Shown here: positions 22,651-26,207 of the stretch, piece after piece
Layout: every line of letters begins with the position of its first letter
Numbering within the stretch: position 1 is the stretch's first letter
Position numbers and translations under genes: made by a program
The notes under the pieces: model-generated
Told to the model about the DNA's origin: nothing
What the model saw: only the letters and a program-made list of their open reading frames with translations
Database searches by the model: none
Assembly (NCBI GenBank): GCA_002432715.1
Contig: DJGJ01000073.1
Span: 62,139 to 88,345, forward strand
Source: Sphaerochaeta sp. UBA5849
GTDB lineage: Bacteria; Spirochaetota; Spirochaetia; Sphaerochaetales; Sphaerochaetaceae
Direction of reading: 5' to 3'
DNA length: 26,207 bases

Positions 22651-23096
22651 ACCAGGCCTTCCATCGCTTGGCGGACCAACTGGTCGCACCGCTCATTTCC
22701 CTCGATGCCTGCATGGCCTTTCACCCAGTTCCAATGGACGGGAAGACTTGCATTAAGACGATCCAGCTCCACCCAATACTCCTTGTTCTTCACCGGATCC
22801 TTTGAAGCCGTCCGCCAACCGTTGACCTTCCAATTCTTGATCCAACCGGTGATGCCGTTCTTCACATACTGGCTGTCCGTGTTGATCACAATTGCCTCAG
22901 CGCCGAGCGCCTGGCACGCTTTCAACGCCTCGATTACCGCGGTGAGTTCCATGCGGTTGTTTGTGGTGTTCCGTTCATTTCCGCTGGCCTCTTTCTCAAA
23001 AACACCATCAGCCTTCAATACATACGCCCACCCGCCGGGACCTGGATTGCCTAGGCACCCACCATCGGTATAGATCTCAATTTGGTTGTACTTCAT
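22647..23096 (-). CDS. rnhA: Ribonuclease HI
   Basis: Cuts the RNA strand of RNA-DNA hybrids. The 149-residue protein has all active-site residues: Asp11 in IYTDGG, Glu50 in RMELTA, Asp74 in INTDSQY, His128 in VKGHAG and Asp138 in NERCDQL. The basic handle helix region around GWIKNWKVNGWRTASK is present. The gene starts at the ATG at 23096; longer in-frame reading upstream to 23381 would run antisense through the B12 riboswitch and is not likely to be real. No ribosome site precedes the ATG, and a strong promoter ends seven bases upstream, so the message may be leaderless. It leads an operon with two chromate transporter halves. Confidence 0.95.
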   Translation of the reverse strand: MKYNQIEIYTDGGCLGNPGPGGWAYVLKADGVFEKEASGNERNTTNNRMELTAVIEALKACQALGAEAIVINTDSQYVKNGITGWIKNWKVNGWRTASKDPVKNKEYWVELDRLNASLPVHWNWVKGHAGIEGNERCDQLVRQAMEGLV

Positions 23097-23103
23097 AGGC
23101 CGG

Positions 23104-23132
23104 ATAGTAATATAGAGGTCGGTTGTGGTCAA
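23104..23132 (-). promoter_or_regulatory. rnhA promoter
   Basis: TTGACC (23132-23127) and TACTAT (23109-23104), 17 bp apart, matching 5 and 4 of 6 bases. Seven bases separate the -10 from the ATG at 23096, so the transcript is predicted to begin at the start codon. Confidence 0.6.
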
Positions 23133-23144
23133 CCACGGCAACTC

Positions 23145-23174
23145 TTGACAGATGGATGAACAACTCCGTAGGAT
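23145..23174 (+). promoter_or_regulatory. Promoter of the B12 riboswitch and btu operon
   Basis: A perfect TTGACA (23145-23150) and TAGGAT (23169-23174), 18 bp apart. The predicted start near 23181 would remove the 5' side of the basal riboswitch stem, so either the start is a few bases earlier or the basal stem is short. Confidence 0.45.
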
Positions 23175-23347
23175 AGGCTTGTCCATGCCAAGGGAAAGGG
23201 GTTCAAGCCCCTGCGGTCCCGCCACTGTAGAGGCTGGGAATCTGCTGAAAAAGACACTGCATTGCAATGCATGCGGGAAGTCGCAGATTCTGGGTATGCC
23301 TGAGCCAGGAGACCTGACATTGGATAATTTCCGACGGCCTACGGAGT
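23163..23347. repeat. 10-bp inverted repeat flanking the riboswitch
   Basis: ACTCCGTAGG at 23163-23172 is the exact reverse complement of CCTACGGAGT at 23338-23347. The arms enclose the whole aptamer. In RNA they would form an outer stem, but the left arm overlaps the predicted -10 box, so it may not be transcribed from that promoter. Confidence 0.5.
23173..23323 (+). ncRNA. Cobalamin (B12) riboswitch
   Basis: The conserved core is present in order: AGGGAA at about 23190, the GGGG/CCCC hairpin (GGGGTTCAAGCCCC), GCGGTCCCGCCACTGTAGAGGC, the CACTGC segment, TGCGGGAAGTCGCAGA, and the 3' B12 box AGCCAGGAGACCTGACA at 23303-23319, one base off its consensus. It lies directly upstream of three B12-uptake genes. 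Binding of adenosyl- or other cobalamin would be expected to lower expression. There is no terminator hairpin with a T-run before the first gene, which favours control of translation over attenuation; that is an inference. Both ends are approximate. Confidence 0.92.
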
Positions 23348-23389
23348 ATAGGTCAGGGTATGTTCCATGCCCGTGATACAAGGGGCGTT

Positions 23390-24262
23390 ATGCACAGCAA
23401 TTCTTTCAAGCACCTGCTTCTCGTTTTCTCACTGCTTCTCTGTCTTGTCATCCCCCGTCTGGCAGCGGGAGGAGCCCAGGAACAACCGGTACAACAAGAG
23501 AGTTTGCGGATCGTCAGCCTTTCTCCCAATGTAACGGAGACCTTGTATGCCTTGGATGCCGGATCATTGCTGGTCGGTCGAAGCGACTACTGCAACTACC
23601 CTCAAGAGGCTGCCGCCCTTCCTTCGGTGGGTACGTTGTACAACCCTTCGCTTGAGACTCTGCTTTCGCTGGAACCGAATCTTGTCATCAGCAGTGCTTT
23701 TGTACCGGAACAATTTCTTTCTTCCGTACAGAAAGCCGGTATCGATGTACTTGCCCTCGAAACACAACAGGATTTTCAAGGTACCTATACCCTCATTCGT
23801 GAGATAGCAAACAGGGTCGGCAGACAGGCGGAAGGTGAATTGATGATCCTAAACATGCAAAACGATGTTCGTACCATTGTACAGAAAACAGAACTTTTGC
23901 CAAAACCCACGGTATATATCGTCCTGGATTTTGGTTCGTTCGATTCAAGTGCAACCAAAGATACATTTCTCAGCGAGATGGTCGGGCTTGCAGGGGGGAT
24001 CAATATTGCCGATGATGCCCAAAATTGGACATACAGCAAGGAACTGTTGATGGCCCACGATCCGCAGGTCATTCTGCTATCCCCGAGATGGGGAGAGACG
24101 GGAGAACAGACGCTCAAGGAATTTACCACTACCAAGCCGTATGCCGACCTCAGCGGCAGCATCAGGCTCTTCGATGCAGACCTCATCAGCAGGCAGGGCC
24201 CCCGCAGTGCCAAGGCGCTTGCAGAACTCTTTGTTCTCATCCATCAGGAGCAGGCGCAATGA
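23390..24262 (+). CDS. btuF: Cobalamin ABC transporter substrate-binding protein BtuF
   Basis: The extracytoplasmic corrinoid-binding component of a BtuFCD importer. The 290-residue protein has a Sec signal (about 1-28: HLLLVFSLLLCLVIPRLAAGG) and the two lobes of the helical-backbone class III binding proteins: RIVSLSPNVTETLYALDAGSLLVGRSDYCNYP, PSLETLLSLEPNLVISS in the first, and GLAGGINIADDAQNWTYSKELLMAHDPQVILLSP in the second. The B12 riboswitch upstream makes a corrinoid the likely substrate; the fold alone would also fit a siderophore binder. I use the ATG at 23390, preceded by AAGGGG, over one at 23360. Its stop overlaps the btuC start (ATGA). Confidence 0.9.
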   Translation: MHSNSFKHLLLVFSLLLCLVIPRLAAGGAQEQPVQQESLRIVSLSPNVTETLYALDAGSLLVGRSDYCNYPQEAAALPSVGTLYNPSLETLLSLEPNLVISSAFVPEQFLSSVQKAGIDVLALETQQDFQGTYTLIREIANRVGRQAEGELMILNMQNDVRTIVQKTELLPKPTVYIVLDFGSFDSSATKDTFLSEMVGLAGGINIADDAQNWTYSKELLMAHDPQVILLSPRWGETGEQTLKEFTTTKPYADLSGSIRLFDADLISRQGPRSAKALAELFVLIHQEQAQ

Positions 24263-25239
24263 AGCGGATGCTGGTCCCCGTCCTGGCAGGCACAGCCTTG
24301 GCCCTCATGCTCCTCTCTTTGACTTTGGGACCTTCAAACATCAAGCTCTCCGACACCGTGGCCATCCTGCTGGGAAAAGGCGCATCCGCCAATAAAGCAT
24401 ATATCATCCTTCAGCTCAGGCTTCCCAGAATTCTCTCATCCTTTCTTACCGGTGCAATCCTGGGGCTCAGCGGAGCGGTTTTCCAGGCGGCGTTGCGCAA
24501 TCCCATGGCCGATCCCTTCATTTTAGGCATCAGTTCGGGAGCATCCTTCGGTGTGGCGGTAGCCCTCTTCATCGGCCTTGCACCGCTGTTGGGGCTGCCT
24601 GTGAGTGCATTGGTTGGTGCTCTTGGAACCACGCTTTTCATCGTAGCCCTGGCCTCCAGACGCAAAAGCAGCAGCACCACCTTGCTGCTCACCGGTGTTG
24701 CGGTGAACTACATTCTCTCCGCTGCAATGACGCTGCTCATGTTCCTGCACAAGGAACAATACCAGAGAATCCTTTTCTGGACCTTGGGAAGCTTCTCATC
24801 GAGCACCTATGGGCAAGTTGTTGTTGTTCTTTTTGCATGGATCATCTTGTTCATTCCACTCTCCTTGAATCACCAGAGCATGGACATGCTCCTGCTTGAC
24901 GAGCTTTCAGCACGGGCGGGAGGACTTTCCGTGAGAAGGACCCGCCTGCTTTTTTTGCTGCTTGCTTCCTTTGCCACCGCCTTATGCGTATCCTACTATG
25001 GAGTCATCGGCTTCATCGGCCTGATGGCACCCCATGCCACCCGCCTGATAATCGGCCCCAAGCATCAGAAGCTGTTGTTTCCCTCGAGCCTGCTCGGCGG
25101 CTTGCTTCTGCTTGCCAGCGATACCATTTCCAGGATTCTGCTTCCCTCGGGAGAACTTCCAGTGGGAATCATAACCAGCATGTTGGGTGTTCCCCTCTTC
25201 CTCTACCTGCTTCACCGCGGGAGGTACTTCTATGGATAG
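24259..25239 (+). CDS. btuC: Cobalamin ABC transporter permease BtuC
   Basis: A 326-residue FecCD-family permease with about nine to ten membrane helices, forming the homodimeric channel of the importer. Family blocks are LRLPRILSSFLTGAILGLSGAVFQAALRNPMADPFILGISSGASFG (about 54-100), WTLGSFSSSTYGQV, LLLDELSARAGGLSVRRTR, the cytoplasmic loop that docks on the ATPase in YYGVIGFIGLMAPHATRLIIGPKHQKLLFPSSLLGG, and GELPVGIITSMLGVPLFLYLL at the end. The ATG at 24259 has AGGAG eight bases upstream and overlaps the btuF stop by four bases. Its 3' end overlaps btuD by eight bases. Confidence 0.94.
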   Translation: MKRMLVPVLAGTALALMLLSLTLGPSNIKLSDTVAILLGKGASANKAYIILQLRLPRILSSFLTGAILGLSGAVFQAALRNPMADPFILGISSGASFGVAVALFIGLAPLLGLPVSALVGALGTTLFIVALASRRKSSSTTLLLTGVAVNYILSAAMTLLMFLHKEQYQRILFWTLGSFSSSTYGQVVVVLFAWIILFIPLSLNHQSMDMLLLDELSARAGGLSVRRTRLLFLLLASFATALCVSYYGVIGFIGLMAPHATRLIIGPKHQKLLFPSSLLGGLLLLASDTISRILLPSGELPVGIITSMLGVPLFLYLLHRGRYFYG

Positions 25240-26002
25240 CCTTGAGTTTTCACACCTGGGTGGAGGCTATGACACCCATCCTGTCTTTGAAGATTTGAAC
25301 CTGAAGCTGCCAAGAGGCACGTTCATCGCTCTGACAGGTCCCAATGGGAGCGGCAAATCGACGTTGCTCAAGTTCATCTACAAACATTTGAAGCCTGCAG
25401 CAGGAAACGTCTTGGTCGAAGGTCGCAACGTGGCTTCCCTCAGTCAAAAGGATCTGGCAAAGCAACTGGGTTTTGTCGCCCAGAACGGCAAGCTCGACTA
25501 TGCCTTCACTGTCACCGAAGCAGTCAGCATGGGGCGATATGCCTATGGGGGTGAGGACAGCAACCACAGCGTTGAACAAGCCTTGCTGGAATGCGATATC
25601 GTGCATCTCAAGGACAAGCTGGTAACCGAACTAAGCGGAGGCGAACTACAGCGCGTCCTGCTGGCCCGCGCCCTCTGCCAACAGGGAAAGATTCTGTTGC
25701 TCGATGAGCCGGTCAACCATCTGGATGTCAAGCATCAGCGTTCGATCATGGAACTGCTCTGCCGTTTGGTGGAGAAAGGCTATACGGTAGTATGTGTATT
25801 GCACGATCTCTTGCTGGTGCAGATTTACAGCCAAACAGCGTTGGTGCTGCAACAAGGAAAGGTTGTCGCATACGGTTCCACCGAAACGGTGTTCACCGAA
25901 AGCCTTCTTGAGAATGTGTATGATATCAAAGCCCATCAGGTGTACGATCCGACCCTGAATCGGATGCTCTGGCTTCCTACCTACAAGGCCTCATCACCAT
26001 GA
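25232..26002 (+). CDS. btuD: Cobalamin ABC transporter ATPase BtuD
   Basis: The 256-residue ATP-hydrolysing subunit that drives the importer. Motifs are complete: Walker A GPNGSGKST (about 35-43), Q-loop VAQNGKLDY, ABC signature LSGGELQRVLLARAL (about 135-149), Walker B ILLLDEPVNHLD and the switch His in VCVLHDLLL. The sequence groups with FepC/BtuD-type ATPases. The ATG at 25232 has GGGAGG seven bases upstream and lies inside the end of btuC. Its stop overlaps the following acyltransferase start (ATGA), so all four genes are probably translated as one coupled unit under the riboswitch. Confidence 0.94.
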   Translation: MDSLEFSHLGGGYDTHPVFEDLNLKLPRGTFIALTGPNGSGKSTLLKFIYKHLKPAAGNVLVEGRNVASLSQKDLAKQLGFVAQNGKLDYAFTVTEAVSMGRYAYGGEDSNHSVEQALLECDIVHLKDKLVTELSGGELQRVLLARALCQQGKILLLDEPVNHLDVKHQRSIMELLCRLVEKGYTVVCVLHDLLLVQIYSQTALVLQQGKVVAYGSTETVFTESLLENVYDIKAHQVYDPTLNRMLWLPTYKASSP

Positions 26003-26207
26003 ATGTGTTTCGCCTCTTTTTACATCGCACCTACCGCAAGGTGGTGAAAATCATTCTCGCACTCTCCTACGATTTCCAAACCTGGCAGGAGTGCGAGCTT
26101 CCAAGCGGTCCGAAGATTTTTTGTTCCAACCATTTCAGCAGCAGCGATGTGCATTTTGTGACCACCTTGTCCGATGATGTGCTGCATATCGTCATCGGAC
26201 CCGGTTT
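25999..26207 (+). CDS. PlsC-type acyltransferase, N-terminal part (partial)
   Basis: The gene runs off the right edge; 69 codons are visible, reading MNVFRLFLHRTYRKVVKIIL onwards. After a hydrophobic/amphipathic N-terminal helix comes IFCSNHFSSSDVHFV, with the H-x4-D (NHxxxxD) catalytic motif of glycerophosphate and lysophosphatidate acyltransferases. Such enzymes add a fatty acyl chain to lysophosphatidic acid or another acceptor in the membrane. The ATG at 25999 overlaps the btuD stop by four bases, which is surprising for a lipid gene in a B12-uptake operon. The call rests on this single motif because the rest of the protein is missing. Confidence 0.65.
   Translation, partial: MNVFRLFLHRTYRKVVKIILALSYDFQTWQECELPSGPKIFCSNHFSSSDVHFVTTLSDDVLHIVIGPG

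Noticed and set aside
23097..23381. An N-terminal extension of rnhA by 95 residues
   Set aside because: It would be antisense to the B12 riboswitch and the rnhA promoter, and RNase HI normally begins a few residues before IYTDGG, as it does from the ATG at 23096.
1..26207. CRISPR arrays, insertion sequences, integrase or phage genes, toxin-antitoxin pairs, a replication origin
   Set aside because: Looked for regularly spaced repeats, transposase motifs and typical small gene pairs and found none that could be supported.

Overview
The window looks like part of a spirochaete chromosome, most likely Sphaerochaeta or a close relative. The strongest evidence is a V-type (A/V) ATPase operon in the order E, a DUF2764-type protein, A, B, D, I, which is the arrangement known from Borrelia and Treponema. 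Base composition is balanced (roughly half G+C by eye), genes are very tightly packed, and most products resemble those of anaerobic, fermentative spirochaetes. The genus is an inference; no marker gene here settles it.

Layout. 1-4873 (minus): V-ATPase genes, read from two candidate promoters at 4903-4999, with the first seven codons of subunit I at the left edge. 5138-5925 (plus): two small accessory genes, one a GIY-YIG-like protein without its tyrosines and one unknown. 5881-6669 (minus): uridine phosphorylase. 6772-10075 (minus): rsgA then mutS2. 10149-11338 (plus): a pentapeptide-repeat protein coupled to a metallo-beta-lactamase-fold protein. 11271-14068 (minus): a four-gene operon (CmpB-like membrane protein, YggS, small membrane protein, RluA/RluD-type pseudouridine synthase). 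14154-14225 (minus): tRNA-Val(UAC) with a UUCG-loop terminator. 14457-17937 (minus): IMP dehydrogenase and a cytoplasmic GH13 amylase. 18075-19127 (plus): a LacI-family regulator divergent from the amylase. 19129-19758 (minus): adenylate kinase. 19946-21588 (plus): a long uracil phosphoribosyltransferase-like protein and a TPR lipoprotein. 21554-23096 (minus): RNase HI and two half-size chromate transporter proteins. About 23173-26207 (plus): a cobalamin riboswitch followed by btuF, btuC, btuD and the start of a PlsC-type acyltransferase.

How the genes fit together. The B12 riboswitch and BtuFCD form a corrinoid-sensing and uptake module. The LacI regulator and GH13 enzyme form a maltodextrin module with a palindrome lying between their promoters. 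Uridine phosphorylase, the UPRT-like protein, IMP dehydrogenase and adenylate kinase cover nucleotide salvage and synthesis.

The most notable signals are not single genes. Three genes (5138, 10149, 23096) have no Shine-Dalgarno sequence, and a good promoter puts the transcription start on the A of the ATG, so they are candidates for leaderless mRNAs. Two divergent promoters share one -35 element at 10115-10121. The four convergent gene pairs overlap at their 3' ends or sit 1 bp apart, leaving no room for terminators. An MBL-fold protein has Ser in place of the metal-binding Asp of HxHxDH. I found no CRISPR array, insertion sequence, phage genes or clear novel defence system.
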